Of a DNA stretch of 55,600 nucleotides, positions 44,978-53,494 are shown in pieces (the stretch's first letter is position 1; every line of letters begins with the position of its first letter). Where the stretch lies: assembly GCA_013151915.1 (NCBI GenBank), contig JAADHJ010000002.1:1-55600 (forward strand). The letters are read 5' to 3'. The DNA comes from Deltaproteobacteria bacterium. GTDB lineage: Bacteria; BMS3Abin14. The position numbers were made by a program, and so were the translations under genes. The notes under the pieces were generated by a model. The model saw nothing but the letters and a program-made list of their open reading frames with translations, did no database searches and was not told the DNA's origin.

Positions 44978-44993
44978 CAGGGAAGTTGAATGA

Positions 44994-45158
44994 CCTCAAA
45001 TCACTGGAAACAGAGCCATTCCACTTTATGATGGAAGGGTCGAGAATATCTCGGTCACGGTGGATGGAAACGAATATTGTTATGAGGATTACAAGGGAAA
45101 TTTCAACCTCAAATTCGAACCGCACCCCGTCTGGAAAGGACACGTGGAGCGGGATTGA
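44994..45158 (+). pseudogene. C-terminal remnant of an unrecognised gene
   Basis: Between the racemase and the acetyltransferase a 55-codon frame without a start reads AIPLYDGRVENISVTVDGNEYCYEDY...FEPHPVWKGHVERD and stops at 45158. Its protein-like composition and stop just before the next gene suggest the tail of a lost gene. I do not recognise the family. Confidence 0.4.
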
Positions 45159-45177
45159 TCAATCCGGATTATTACCC

Positions 45178-45819
45178 ATGAATATCGTTCAGACCATAAG
45201 AAAAACTACCAGAAACTACCGGGACCATGGGTTGGGAATAACTGTTTCGAAAGCTTCACGGCGCCTTATCAGTTTCGCCTATGAAAGGCGGATCTATAGA
45301 ATTTACAGGATTCATCTCGACAATCATCCAGTAATGCAGCATGACGACAAAGGCTTTACATTCCGCCTGGTTCAACCCGAAGAACATGAGCTCGTGAAAC
45401 AGATCGAGGCGATGGAGGAATGGATCGAGGGCAAGGTCGCTGAAAAACTCCAATCAGGTTCCATCTGTCTCATTGCGAAGAAGGATGACCGGATGGCAGG
45501 TTTTAACCTTGTCTCCTTCGGAAGCGTGTTCATGCCCGTAGTGCAGATGAAAAGGACCTTTCGACCATCGGAGGCATGGTCCGAGCAGATCACTGTCAGC
45601 AGAAATTTCAGAGGAAAAGGCCTTGCTACCCTTCTACGTTATCATATCTTCGATGAACTGAAGAACAGAGGGATCAAGAGATTCTACGGCGGTACCCTGC
45701 TCTCAAACACCCCAAACCGAAAACTGTCCCGCAAGGTTGGCTTTAACGGGATAGCGGACATATGTTACAAGAAATCCATTGCTGAACGAACATGGACTTT
45801 TACCAGGGTAAACGGATGA
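45178..45819 (+). CDS. GNAT-family N-acetyltransferase
   Basis: A 213-residue protein. The acetyl-CoA loop lies in ITVSRNFRGKGLATLLRYHIFDEL, with NRKLSRKVGF near the C terminus, the GNAT pattern. The frame is open upstream over the remnant, but ATG 45178 (MNIVQTIRKTTRN) is a better start. The stop overlaps the next gene as ATGA, so it functions with the CapK-like enzyme, probably in modification of a surface polysaccharide or a small metabolite. Confidence 0.8.
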   Translation: MNIVQTIRKTTRNYRDHGLGITVSKASRRLISFAYERRIYRIYRIHLDNHPVMQHDDKGFTFRLVQPEEHELVKQIEAMEEWIEGKVAEKLQSGSICLIAKKDDRMAGFNLVSFGSVFMPVVQMKRTFRPSEAWSEQITVSRNFRGKGLATLLRYHIFDELKNRGIKRFYGGTLLSNTPNRKLSRKVGFNGIADICYKKSIAERTWTFTRVNG

Positions 45820-47267
45820 AGCCGGCAAGGAAATTAAATGAATTTCTGGTTGGCAACCTTCTTTTTCCGGCCACCAGCAATCTTTTTAACCGTAAAAAGA
45901 TCCTTTCCAACTACAGGGCATTCAGGAAATCTGAATGGTATTCCCCCGAGCGCTTAGCCGAGATCCAGACCGATAGCCTGAAAAGATTGGTCGATTATGC
46001 CTACAATTGGATCCCTTTCTACCGAACCAGGTTCGATGATATCGGCATGAAGCCCGGAGACATCAGAACCCTTGAGGACATCAGTTCCATCCCTCCGGTA
46101 ACCCGGCAGGATGTCATCGAACATCATCACCTCATGGTGGACAAACGGTTTGTCAAGTCGGCTCTCTTTGCCGATCAGGGCTCACGGAAAGCAGGCGCCC
46201 CTATCCCCTTCGCTCCACTCAGGAAAAACCGTCTGGTTCGCAACACCTCAAGCGGCTCTACCGGCGCTCCGACAGTCTTTTACGAGGATGGTTCCCGCAC
46301 CGCGATGAACTGGGCTCACGAACTGCGGTTCAGAAACTGGTTTGATATCGGCCCGGGTACCAGGGAAGCCCGTTTCGCCAGATTGTCCACCGATTTTATG
46401 CCCAACAGCCGTGATTTTTTGTTCCGGAAATATTTCTGGAACCAGCTGGTCTTGCCCGGGCTCAACCTTGCGGAGGAGGATTACGACATATGCCACAGGA
46501 GCCTTATGGAATACAGACCCGGGGTATTCTGGGGATCCACGTCCGCTCTCATCGGTTTTGCCCGGTATGTCAAGGACCATGAAATCGACTTTGCCCCTTA
46601 CCGACCGGAACTGATCATTACCTGGGCAGCTCCAATGTACGAACACGAGGAGGCACTTATGAGGGAAGTTTTTCAGTGTCACGTAACGAACATTTATGGA
46701 GCACGGGAGGTAGGACACATTGCCTGCCGATGCCCTGAGGGGAGTTACCATATCAATCAGGAGGTCCTGCTGGTTGAGCAGGAAGAGATTATGTCGGATG
46801 GTCATGGCGCTGGAGAGATCCTGGTCACGACCCTGGACACGACGATCATGCCCTTTATCCGCTACCGGATGGGGGACATCGGCAGGGTCTCCAGAGACAG
46901 AGACAAATGTTCCTGCGGGAGGACCCTCCAGACGCTGGAGAACCTCCTGGGCCGCACGGGTGAAGTTTTTACCACAAAAGATGGCCGCATGATCTCACTC
47001 ATCTTCTGGTGTGATGCATTCATGAACCCGGCGCTCAGCGAAAAGATTGTCCGTTTCCAGGTGATTTACAAAGCCAACGATGACATCAGGATAATACTCG
47101 TCAAAGGTAATGGTTTCAAACAGGATACGGAAAATGAACTATATCGGTTCCTCCGGGACAACTTCAGTGAAGATATAAAGATCTCTTTCCAGTATGCTGA
47201 TGAGATCAAACCACGAATTTCCGGAAAATATCAGATGGTTGTCAATGAAATGGAGACCCGGTCATGA
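45816..47267 (+). CDS. CapK / phenylacetate-CoA ligase-like adenylating enzyme
   Basis: A 483-residue member of the adenylate-forming family, CapK branch. NTSSGSTGAPTVFYEDG is the phosphate-binding loop, NIYGAREVGHIACRC the central motif, and IRYRMGDIGRV the hinge region, followed by CSCGRTL, a cysteine pair frequent in this branch. CapK-like genes occur in capsule, exopolysaccharide and O-antigen clusters; the substrate is unknown. ATG 45816 overlaps the GNAT stop. The two genes look like a piece of a polysaccharide locus without its glycosyltransferases. Confidence 0.88.
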   Translation: MKPARKLNEFLVGNLLFPATSNLFNRKKILSNYRAFRKSEWYSPERLAEIQTDSLKRLVDYAYNWIPFYRTRFDDIGMKPGDIRTLEDISSIPPVTRQDVIEHHHLMVDKRFVKSALFADQGSRKAGAPIPFAPLRKNRLVRNTSSGSTGAPTVFYEDGSRTAMNWAHELRFRNWFDIGPGTREARFARLSTDFMPNSRDFLFRKYFWNQLVLPGLNLAEEDYDICHRSLMEYRPGVFWGSTSALIGFARYVKDHEIDFAPYRPELIITWAAPMYEHEEALMREVFQCHVTNIYGAREVGHIACRCPEGSYHINQEVLLVEQEEIMSDGHGAGEILVTTLDTTIMPFIRYRMGDIGRVSRDRDKCSCGRTLQTLENLLGRTGEVFTTKDGRMISLIFWCDAFMNPALSEKIVRFQVIYKANDDIRIILVKGNGFKQDTENELYRFLRDNFSEDIKISFQYADEIKPRISGKYQMVVNEMETRS

Positions 47268-47399
47268 GAGACGCGAGAGTGGGGCTCCAGGGGGGCACCT
47301 GACATTTTTCCGCTAAACCCCAAAATGCAGGTGAACTCAAACCTTATGTGCCAAAAAACAGAGACAGAAGGAAACTAAATTGGCTAAGGGGTTCAGAAA

Positions 47400-47774
47400 A
47401 TGAAAATTTACGAAGTTCTTACCAGGATTTTCTTAAATCCTGAAGAGATAGATAGCACTATTTCCTTCTATGAAAATCTTTTTGGACAAAAATGCAAATT
47501 ACGGTTCAAATATCCTGAAAAAGGACTTGAACTAGCTTCAGTTGGTTCATTCTTGCTGATTTCAGGTTCAACAAATCACTTGAAACCATTCAGAGATACA
47601 AAAGTAACCTTATTGGTTGATTCAATTGATGATTTAAAGGAATTCCTTCAGGAACAGGGAGCAACCATATTGGAAGAACCGAAATCGGTCCCTACGGGAA
47701 GAAATATGCGAGTAAAGCATATAGATGGCTTGGTCGTTGAATATATTGAACACAACGCAGCAGATTGCCCATAA
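47400..47774 (+). CDS. VOC/glyoxalase family protein, cassette-like
   Basis: A 124-residue VOC protein: ISFYENLFGQKCKLRFKYPEKGLELASVGSFLLISG, VTLLVDSIDDLKEFLQEQGATI and a final HIDGLVVEYIE with the usual glutamate ligand position. The family covers glyoxalases, ring-cleavage dioxygenases and bleomycin or fosfomycin resistance proteins; function cannot be assigned. AAGGGG lies eight bases before the ATG. The gene is A/T-rich, and an attC-like site starts at its stop codon, so it resembles an integron gene cassette. Confidence 0.85.
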   Translation: MKIYEVLTRIFLNPEEIDSTISFYENLFGQKCKLRFKYPEKGLELASVGSFLLISGSTNHLKPFRDTKVTLLVDSIDDLKEFLQEQGATILEEPKSVPTGRNMRVKHIDGLVVEYIEHNAADCP

Positions 47775-47845
47775 CAACAGCATCAACTCGGACTGCCGAT
47801 TCCGCTGCGCTTCATCGCCATCCGGTTGTGCTGGGCATTATGTGC
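47769..47845. repeat. attC-like site after the VOC gene
   Basis: The left arm cataacaacagcatcaactc and right arm (reverse complement) cataatgcccagcacaacc pair imperfectly over about 30 bases with a short central region. R-box-like cataaca and ttatgtg ends and unpaired bases within the stem are the form of an integron attC site. The right R box is degenerate (A instead of G). Confidence 0.6.
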
Positions 47846-47865
47846 TTTAAGGTATAGAGAGAAGC

Positions 47866-48405
47866 ATGAAATATATTTCGATACTTCGTGGGATAAACGT
47901 CAGTGGGCAAAAGAAGATAAAAATGATCGAGCTGAAATTATTGTATGAGTCATTGGGTTTTCAAAATGTGGTGACTTACATTCAGAGTGGTAATGTAATA
48001 TTTGACGCAAGTGATAAAAATAAATCTAATATAAAAACGTTGATAGAAGAAGCTATAGAAAAGAAGTACAAATTTCATGTGTCTGTAGAAATTCGTACAA
48101 AACGAGAGATTGGGAACATTATTAAAAATAGTCCTTTTGGTCCTGTTGATCTAGTAGAAGATGGTACAAAGGTATTAGTAACGTTTCTATGCACTAAGCC
48201 GGATAAAGTTAAGATTTCAAATGTACTGAACTATGTTGTTTTACCCGAAAAGTTGGTTGTTAAAGGGAAAGAGGTATACCTATATTGCCCTAATGGCTAC
48301 GGGAAAAGTAAGCTGTCAAACACCTTTCTCGAGAACAAACTAGGGGTTAAGGCTACCACTAGAAACTGGAAGTCAGTGCATAAAATATATGAATTGTTAG
48401 TGTAG
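47866..48405 (+). CDS. DUF1697 family protein, cassette-like
   Basis: A 179-residue protein: MKYISILRGINVSGQKKIKM, VVTYIQSGNVIFDAS, and the C-terminal KLGVKATTRNWKSVHKI, the DUF1697 signatures. The function is unknown. The gene is much richer in A/T than its neighbours, starts 21 bases after one attC-like site and ends 9 bases before another, as a captured gene cassette would. Confidence 0.88.
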   Translation: MKYISILRGINVSGQKKIKMIELKLLYESLGFQNVVTYIQSGNVIFDASDKNKSNIKTLIEEAIEKKYKFHVSVEIRTKREIGNIIKNSPFGPVDLVEDGTKVLVTFLCTKPDKVKISNVLNYVVLPEKLVVKGKEVYLYCPNGYGKSKLSNTFLENKLGVKATTRNWKSVHKIYELLV

Positions 48406-48413
48406 CGTAAACG

Positions 48414-48527
48414 CACATAACCAGGCGCTCCAGCGGACAGCCGAAAGTGGAAACAAGGCCTAACAAATCGTTCGTTGGGACGCAGCGCCGCAACGCGGCT
48501 TGCGCCCCACAGCTCAGGCGATTAGCC
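48414..48527. repeat. attC-like site(s) after the DUF1697 gene
   Basis: Bases 48458-48527 start gcctaacaaatcgttcg and end ctcaggcgattagcc; ttgggacgca pairs with tgcgccccac around a ccgcaacgcgg centre. This is very close to classical attC sites, with an extra A in the right R box. A partial second site (cataaccaggcgctccagcg, 48416-48435) precedes it, suggesting a fused pair. Confidence 0.65.
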
Positions 48528-48541
48528 AGCCGGGCGCGGCG

Positions 48542-49318
48542 ATGGCAAGCAGAACGATGAGAAGCAGTAAGAAGGTGCTCGACAACTTGTGGACCTCAAC
48601 GCCTCAATCGGCCGGAATTTTGAAAAATGGAGACTTGGCCGCTTTGCCCGACGCGGCGCGCCGCTACTTGCAGCACGCGATTGTTGATGGCACACATTTG
48701 GCAACCATAGTCCGCTTGCGCATGCACGGCGAAATCAAGCTTGGTCGTTGGCTACCCTTTACTGCTGAACAGGTCATCCATCGCGATCGGGGCATGCTAT
48801 GGTGCGCTACGGTTCGGATGTTTGGTCTGCCTGTTCGAGGCTTCGACAGCTATCTGGATGGCCAAGGCGAGATGCGCTGGAAGATGTTGGGTCTCATCCC
48901 GATCGTTACCGGCTCCGGACCAGACATCAGCCGGTCGGCACTGGGCCGTCTTCAGGCTGAACTCGTGTGGTTACCCTCCGCGCTTTGTGGGCCTGAAGTG
49001 TCATGGACATCGTCTTCAGAGTACCAGACTCAGGCGGAGTTTCATTTACACGGTCACGCCGCAACGTTGGAACTTGCGGTGGATTCAGTTGGTCGCCTTC
49101 ACATGGTGAAGATGATTCGCTGGGGCAATCCGTCTGGCGGAGCCTATGAATCGTTGCCTTTCGGGGGAATCGTGGAAGATGAGTCGAGGTTCGGCGGATA
49201 CACTGTACCTAGTCGCCTTCGTGTTGGCTGGTATCTAGGTACAGAACGCTTCGATACCGAGGGGGACTTTTTTCACGTTACTGTCGATGATGCCGTGTAC
49301 CGGTGCGGGCGGCGTTAA
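48542..49318 (+). CDS. DUF6544-like protein, cassette-like
   Basis: A 258-residue protein starting MASRTMRSSKKVLDNLW. Tracts LPDAARRYLQHAIVDGTHLATIVRLRMHGEIKLGRWLPFTAEQVI and FGLPVRGFDSYLDGQGEMRWKMLGLIPIVTGSGPDISRSALGRLQAELVWLPSAL match what I recall of the DUF6544 family (unknown function). The start at 48542 is 14 bases after the attC-like site; the longer frame would begin inside that site. No attC-like site follows it. Confidence 0.7.
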   Translation: MASRTMRSSKKVLDNLWTSTPQSAGILKNGDLAALPDAARRYLQHAIVDGTHLATIVRLRMHGEIKLGRWLPFTAEQVIHRDRGMLWCATVRMFGLPVRGFDSYLDGQGEMRWKMLGLIPIVTGSGPDISRSALGRLQAELVWLPSALCGPEVSWTSSSEYQTQAEFHLHGHAATLELAVDSVGRLHMVKMIRWGNPSGGAYESLPFGGIVEDESRFGGYTVPSRLRVGWYLGTERFDTEGDFFHVTVDDAVYRCGRR

Positions 49319-49423
49319 CTGGCATTGGGGCACAGGCGAAGCGAATGATAGAAAAAGAAGTCACGTTTCAATCAGGGAACATCACCGGGGTTGACACCGG
49401 TCGGTAATACCTTGCCTTGCCTT

Positions 49424-50182
49424 CTAATGAATGATTTCCCAGCGAGCGCCTCGTCCCCTGCCGGCAAGCCGAATCTTGCCTTGTTTTTTTTGCTCGGCGA
49501 GAATTTTCTTGATCAACTGTGTGCTGGCTGACGGCAGTTGGGCCGCAAGGTCTCCCAGAGTGAACTGCTCCACCTGAGCGAGGATAGTCTGCCTTACCAA
49601 GTCGCTCTTGGCGGGACGGGCCTCCGTCGATTCCACCTGTCGCTCGAACTCCTTATAGGCAAGTCGCAACACGCTCAGGAAATAATTCCACCACGGCATA
49701 AGTTCATTCTTTCCTTCATGCCATCCCTGCGAACATTCAGCCAGGACGGCATAGTAATCTTCCTTGCTTTGCTCCACCAGACATTCCAAACTGACATACC
49801 GCGCTACCTGGAAACCATGTGACTGGAGCAAGAGCGTTGTAGCCAGTCGTGAAACGCGTCCGTTCCCGTCGCGAAATGGATGGATGCATAGAAGATCGAA
49901 AACGAAAGTGGCGACAATTAAAAGCGGTGGAACGCGTTGGTCGTCACAGGCTTCCCGATAATTCCAGCAAAGCGCATCCATGATTTTCGGGGTGTCTTTC
50001 GCGGACGTGGGAACAAACCTGATTTTTCTCTCGCCGTTCGGCAGAATATCCATGATTTCGTTATCCCGCTTTTTCCATTCACCCACATCGCCGGAAGAAC
50101 CTCCCTGAGCGAAGGCGTGAAGCCGCTGAATGACCGCCGGTATGACCGACACCTTGCGCTTCCGCGAGAAAATCCAGTCCAA
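49424..50182 (-). CDS. 5'-truncated Fic family gene
   Basis: A 252-residue Fic protein remnant: motif HPFRDGNGRVSRLATTLLL is intact and a winged-helix-like C terminus follows. The N-terminal Fic_N region with the inhibitory helix is missing. The frame stays open upstream to about 50270, where it enters a 105-bp repeat also present at 52184-52287; the only candidate starts are weak (TTG at 50182). I read it as a gene cut by the repeat, possibly still expressed. Without its inhibitory helix an expressed copy would be an unrestrained transferase, so loss of function is likely. Confidence 0.8.
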   Translation of the reverse strand: MDWIFSRKRKVSVIPAVIQRLHAFAQGGSSGDVGEWKKRDNEIMDILPNGERKIRFVPTSAKDTPKIMDALCWNYREACDDQRVPPLLIVATFVFDLLCIHPFRDGNGRVSRLATTLLLQSHGFQVARYVSLECLVEQSKEDYYAVLAECSQGWHEGKNELMPWWNYFLSVLRLAYKEFERQVESTEARPAKSDLVRQTILAQVEQFTLGDLAAQLPSASTQLIKKILAEQKKQGKIRLAGRGRGARWEIIH

Positions 50183-50271
50183 GGCCTGCCGATACCCTGC
50201 GAGTTCCTCTTCCGAGCGGTCCCGTGGCCTGACCTTTCCCCTCCGTCGTAGGCTTCGGGGGACAAGTCGCC

Positions 50272-50376
50272 GTACCTGGTGCCGAGGGACTGAGCGAGGG
50301 GAACACTCCCCACCGGTTCATCAGGGGACTGATGCTTTCGGAATAACGACGAAACGCGGTGCGCTGGGCAATTGAA
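50272..50376. repeat. 105-bp direct repeat, copy 1
   Basis: Close to identical (about five differences) to 52184-52287. The two copies bracket hipB-hipA. Copy 1 replaces the 5' part of the Fic gene; copy 2 is the upstream region of the DUF4143 gene. Confidence 0.88.
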
Positions 50377-50451
50377 ATACCACGCAGCCTAGGTGCCAGA
50401 GACAGGTAGGTGAGTAGGGGCGTAAGGGAAAACGAGGGTCGCCGTAGATAA

Positions 50452-50517
50452 ATGTTACCGATCGGTAACATAAGGCTTCCTTTTTAATTTTATACGTGTT
50501 ATTTACCCGTACGGTAA
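50452..50517 (+). promoter_or_regulatory. HipB operator candidates
   Basis: A 20-bp perfect palindrome atgttaccgatcggtaacat (50452-50471) and a second pair of half-sites ttacc-5-ggtaa (50503-50517) precede hipB. A related tcccgtacggga lies inside its first codons. HipB-type repressors bind such paired palindromes to autoregulate, so these are likely operators. Confidence 0.6.
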
Positions 50518-50538
50518 CATTTATGGAAAGGGGTAGGT

Positions 50539-50784
50539 ATGAAAGATCAAATTATCCCGTACGGGACCATAAGCTCATCGGAAGAGTTGGGTTCCATGAT
50601 AAGATACAAACGGAAATTGGACGGTTTGACCCAGTTTGAGGCCGCTTCCTTGTGTGGTGTCGGAAGGCGTGTTTTAAGTGAAGTCGAGCGTGGAAAAAAA
50701 TCCGCTGAAATCGGGAAGGTGCTTCAGATCATTTATGGCCTCGGCCTGGAACTCAGCGTAACACCCCGCAGGAGCAGATTTTGA
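50539..50784 (+). CDS. hipB: HipB-like antitoxin (XRE helix-turn-helix)
   Basis: An 81-residue DNA-binding protein with LGSMIRYKRKLDGLTQFEAASLCGVGRRVLSEVERGKKS, the Xre helix-turn-helix. It lies directly before hipA with a four-base overlap (ATGA). AAAGGGG precedes the ATG. By analogy it neutralises HipA and represses the operon. Confidence 0.9.
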   Translation: MKDQIIPYGTISSSEELGSMIRYKRKLDGLTQFEAASLCGVGRRVLSEVERGKKSAEIGKVLQIIYGLGLELSVTPRRSRF

Positions 50785-52046
50785 TGAAAGCGTTGTCTGT
50801 TTATATGGGGTTGGAGAAGGTGGGGCGCCTTGAATGCGACGATAAGGGTCGATTCGGCTTCCAATATGATCCGAAGTGGATAAGTAAGGACAATGTTCCA
50901 CCTCTTTCACTCTCCTTGCCGCTGCGTAAAGAAGTATATGATGACGAATCAGCAAGGCCGTTCTTCACAAATCTGCTTCCAGAATCTGCGTTGAGAGAGG
51001 CTGTGGCGCGAAAACTTGGGATCTCCCCCAGAAATGAATTTGCTTTGCTTGCGGCATTGGGTGGTGAATGTGCCGGTGCGGTTTCTTTGCTTCCTCCCGA
51101 TACCGATCCTGTGGCTGACGGTGACTATCGTGAACTGTCCGAAGATGAACTCCATAAGATTGTCAGGGAATTGCCCAACCGTCCTTTTCTGGCCGGGGAA
51201 GAAGGAATCCGTCTTTCCCTTGCCGGCGCACAGGATAAATTGCCTGTTTATATGAAGGGCAACAGGATCTTTATCCCACGGGGATCGTTCCCCAGCTCCC
51301 ACATTCTGAAGCCGAATATCAAGGGCATCGATGGTAGTGTCCGCAACGAGGTGTATTGCATGGCTCTTGCGGCTGAACTGGGGCTTCAGGTTCCATCAGT
51401 CACAGTAAAAACAGGGTTGGATGAGTTGTTCGTCGTTGACCGTTATGACCGCTGTCAGGACGAAAGCGGAAATGTTTACCGTTTGCACCAGGAGGACTTC
51501 TGCCAGGCGTCAGGTCTCGTGGCTGAAACAAAGTACGAAACGGAGGGCGGCCCATCGTTTGCCGATTGTTTCAAAGTTCTCGAACAATATTCGACCAGTC
51601 CTGCCCTTGACCGAAAGAAATTACTGGAATGGACAGTGTTTAATACACTGATCCATAATGCGGATGCCCATGCAAAAAATATCTCGCTTCTGCTGTTGCC
51701 TGACGAGATAAGGCTGGCTCCGTTTTACGACTTGCTGTGTACAAAAGTATATGAGGGTGTGAGTGAAAAGCTTGCCATGAAAATTGGTGGAGAAAATCGA
51801 CCGCAGTGGATTCAGTTGCGCCATTGGGAACGATTTGCCGAGGCAGTGGGAATCGGCTCGAAATTGGTGATTAAAACAGTCAGTGATTTGACCGGGCGGA
51901 TCAACTCGGCAGCAAGAGAAGTGGCGGATGCACAGAGCAGGATCTGGGGTGATGCCCCCGTTGTTCATAAAATTCTGCGGGTTATCGCAACGCAGGTCAG
52001 GCATGTTGAGCAAACCCTGCTCCAGTATCCAAGATCCGACATCTAA
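50781..52046 (+). CDS. hipA: HipA-like serine/threonine kinase toxin
   Basis: A 421-residue kinase of the HipA/PI3-like fold. SLAGAQDKLPVY is the HipA N-terminal signature, the nucleotide-binding loop follows in SSHILKPN, the catalytic HNADAHAKNISLLLL and the metal motif APFYDLLCT are intact. HipA phosphorylates glutamyl-tRNA synthetase in E. coli and slows growth. All key residues are present, so it is probably active. It overlaps hipB. Confidence 0.93.
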   Translation: MMKALSVYMGLEKVGRLECDDKGRFGFQYDPKWISKDNVPPLSLSLPLRKEVYDDESARPFFTNLLPESALREAVARKLGISPRNEFALLAALGGECAGAVSLLPPDTDPVADGDYRELSEDELHKIVRELPNRPFLAGEEGIRLSLAGAQDKLPVYMKGNRIFIPRGSFPSSHILKPNIKGIDGSVRNEVYCMALAAELGLQVPSVTVKTGLDELFVVDRYDRCQDESGNVYRLHQEDFCQASGLVAETKYETEGGPSFADCFKVLEQYSTSPALDRKKLLEWTVFNTLIHNADAHAKNISLLLLPDEIRLAPFYDLLCTKVYEGVSEKLAMKIGGENRPQWIQLRHWERFAEAVGIGSKLVIKTVSDLTGRINSAAREVADAQSRIWGDAPVVHKILRVIATQVRHVEQTLLQYPRSDI

Positions 52047-52183
52047 CGTCCAACGTGACAAAACAGCTAGACCCCAGACCCTTGATCCTGTGTTCCAGCC
52101 CAGGTGTCAGAGGCAGGTAGGTGAGTAGGGAAGTATTGAGGTATCGAGGTATAGGCCGATAAGGGATAAGTACCTGGTACCTG

Positions 52184-52287
52184 GTACCTGGTGCCGAGGG
52201 ACTGGGCGAGGGGAACACTCTCCGCCGGTTCATCAGGGGACTGATGCTTTCGGAATAACGACGAAACGCGGTGCGCCGGCAATTGAA
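52184..52287. repeat. 105-bp direct repeat, copy 2
   Basis: Second copy of 50272-50376. It begins in a short tacctgg tandem (52171-52191) and ends exactly at the inverted repeat in front of the DUF4143 gene. A ggtgtcagaggcagg motif (52103-52117) and gacccttgatcctg repeats lie between it and hipA; no gene is present in 52047-52339. Confidence 0.88.
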
Positions 52288-52331
52288 TTACCATGAAAAT
52301 CCTTCTTGTAATACACGATTTTCATGGTAAT
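52287..52331 (+). promoter_or_regulatory. 15-bp inverted repeat before the DUF4143 gene
   Basis: The arms attaccatgaaaatc (52287-52301) and gattttcatggtaat (52317-52331) are exact reverse complements separated by 15 bases. The right arm ends nine bases before the GTG start, over the expected promoter/leader, as an operator or a hairpin leader would. An alternative is an inserted-element end. Confidence 0.55.
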
Positions 52332-52339
52332 ATGGCACC

Positions 52340-53494
52340 GTGGTCGAGCGCAAATCCATACTACACATGCTCAAAAGCGCCCTTTCCCGAAGTCGGGTCG
52401 TGGTGCTGACGGGGCCACGCCAGTGCGGCAAGACGACGCTGGCGCGGGAACTGCTTCCGGAGGACTCCGTCAATTACTTCGACCTGGAAGATCCATCCAA
52501 TCTGGCCCGACTGGATGAACCCATGACTGCGCTAAGGCCTTTGACCGGCCTGGTAGTGATCGACGAGGTGCAGCGGCGTCCTGACCTCTTCCAGGTTCTG
52601 CGCGTGCTGGTGGACCGCAGGGAGAACCTTGCGCGTTTTTTGATTCTCGGCAGCGCCTCGGGTGACCTGCTGCGTCAGACATCGGAGAGCCTGGCCGGAA
52701 GGATGGAACGAGTGACCATCGGCGGCTTTTCCTTGCAGGAACTGGGCGCCGAAGCGGAGCAATCGTTGTGGCTTCGCGGTGGTTTTCCGCTTGCATGGCT
52801 GGCCGACAGCGAAATCGACAGCATTGCCTGGCGCAAGAACTTCATTCAGACCCTGTTAGAGCGGGACTTCCCGCAGTGGGGGATCCGGGTGCCTGTCACC
52901 GCCTTGCAGCGCTTCTGGACCATGCTTGCCCATTATCACGGGCAAACCTGGAATGCCGCCGAACCGGCTCGTGCCCTGGGCGTGAGCGAATCCACCACCC
53001 GGCGCCATCTTGATCTGCTGACCGATGCCTTTATGGTCCGCCAGCTTCAGCCCCTTCACGCCAACTTGCGCAAGAGGCAGGTAAAGGCGCCGAAAATATA
53101 TGTCCGGGACAGCGGACTCCTGCACCAGTTACTCGGCATCGACTCGCTTAAAGGCCTGCTGACCCACCCGAAAGTGGGAGCTTCGTGGGAGGGGTTTGTC
53201 ATCGAACAGGTGTTGATGACCGAATCGTATGACGAGGCGTTCTTCTGGGCTACCCACCAGGGAGCGGAGATCGACCTTATTCTGAGGTGCGGAAATGATC
53301 TGTTTGGCCTGGAGTGCAAACGCACCGACTCACCGCGTCTGACCCCTTCAATCCGTAACGCCCTTTCTGATCTGAAATTGAAACGTGTAATCGTACTCTA
53401 TCCCGGTACAAAGCGTTTTCCTCTTGAGCGACGGGTGGAAGCCGTGCCGCTGCAGGACCTCGCAAAAGGCAAATCGATATTCAAAAGCGGCTAG
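52340..53494 (+). CDS. AAA ATPase with DUF4143 domain
   Basis: A 384-residue protein. The AAA part has Walker A VLTGPRQCGKTTLAREL and Walker B LVVIDEVQRRPD; a winged-helix-like segment follows, and the C-terminal DUF4143 domain carries GASWEGFVIEQVL and FWATHQGAEIDLIL...LECKRTD, a PD-(D/E)XK-like nuclease core. Such proteins are abundant and scattered in accessory DNA; function is unknown. It starts with GTG. Confidence 0.93.
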   Translation: MVERKSILHMLKSALSRSRVVVLTGPRQCGKTTLARELLPEDSVNYFDLEDPSNLARLDEPMTALRPLTGLVVIDEVQRRPDLFQVLRVLVDRRENLARFLILGSASGDLLRQTSESLAGRMERVTIGGFSLQELGAEAEQSLWLRGGFPLAWLADSEIDSIAWRKNFIQTLLERDFPQWGIRVPVTALQRFWTMLAHYHGQTWNAAEPARALGVSESTTRRHLDLLTDAFMVRQLQPLHANLRKRQVKAPKIYVRDSGLLHQLLGIDSLKGLLTHPKVGASWEGFVIEQVLMTESYDEAFFWATHQGAEIDLILRCGNDLFGLECKRTDSPRLTPSIRNALSDLKLKRVIVLYPGTKRFPLERRVEAVPLQDLAKGKSIFKSG

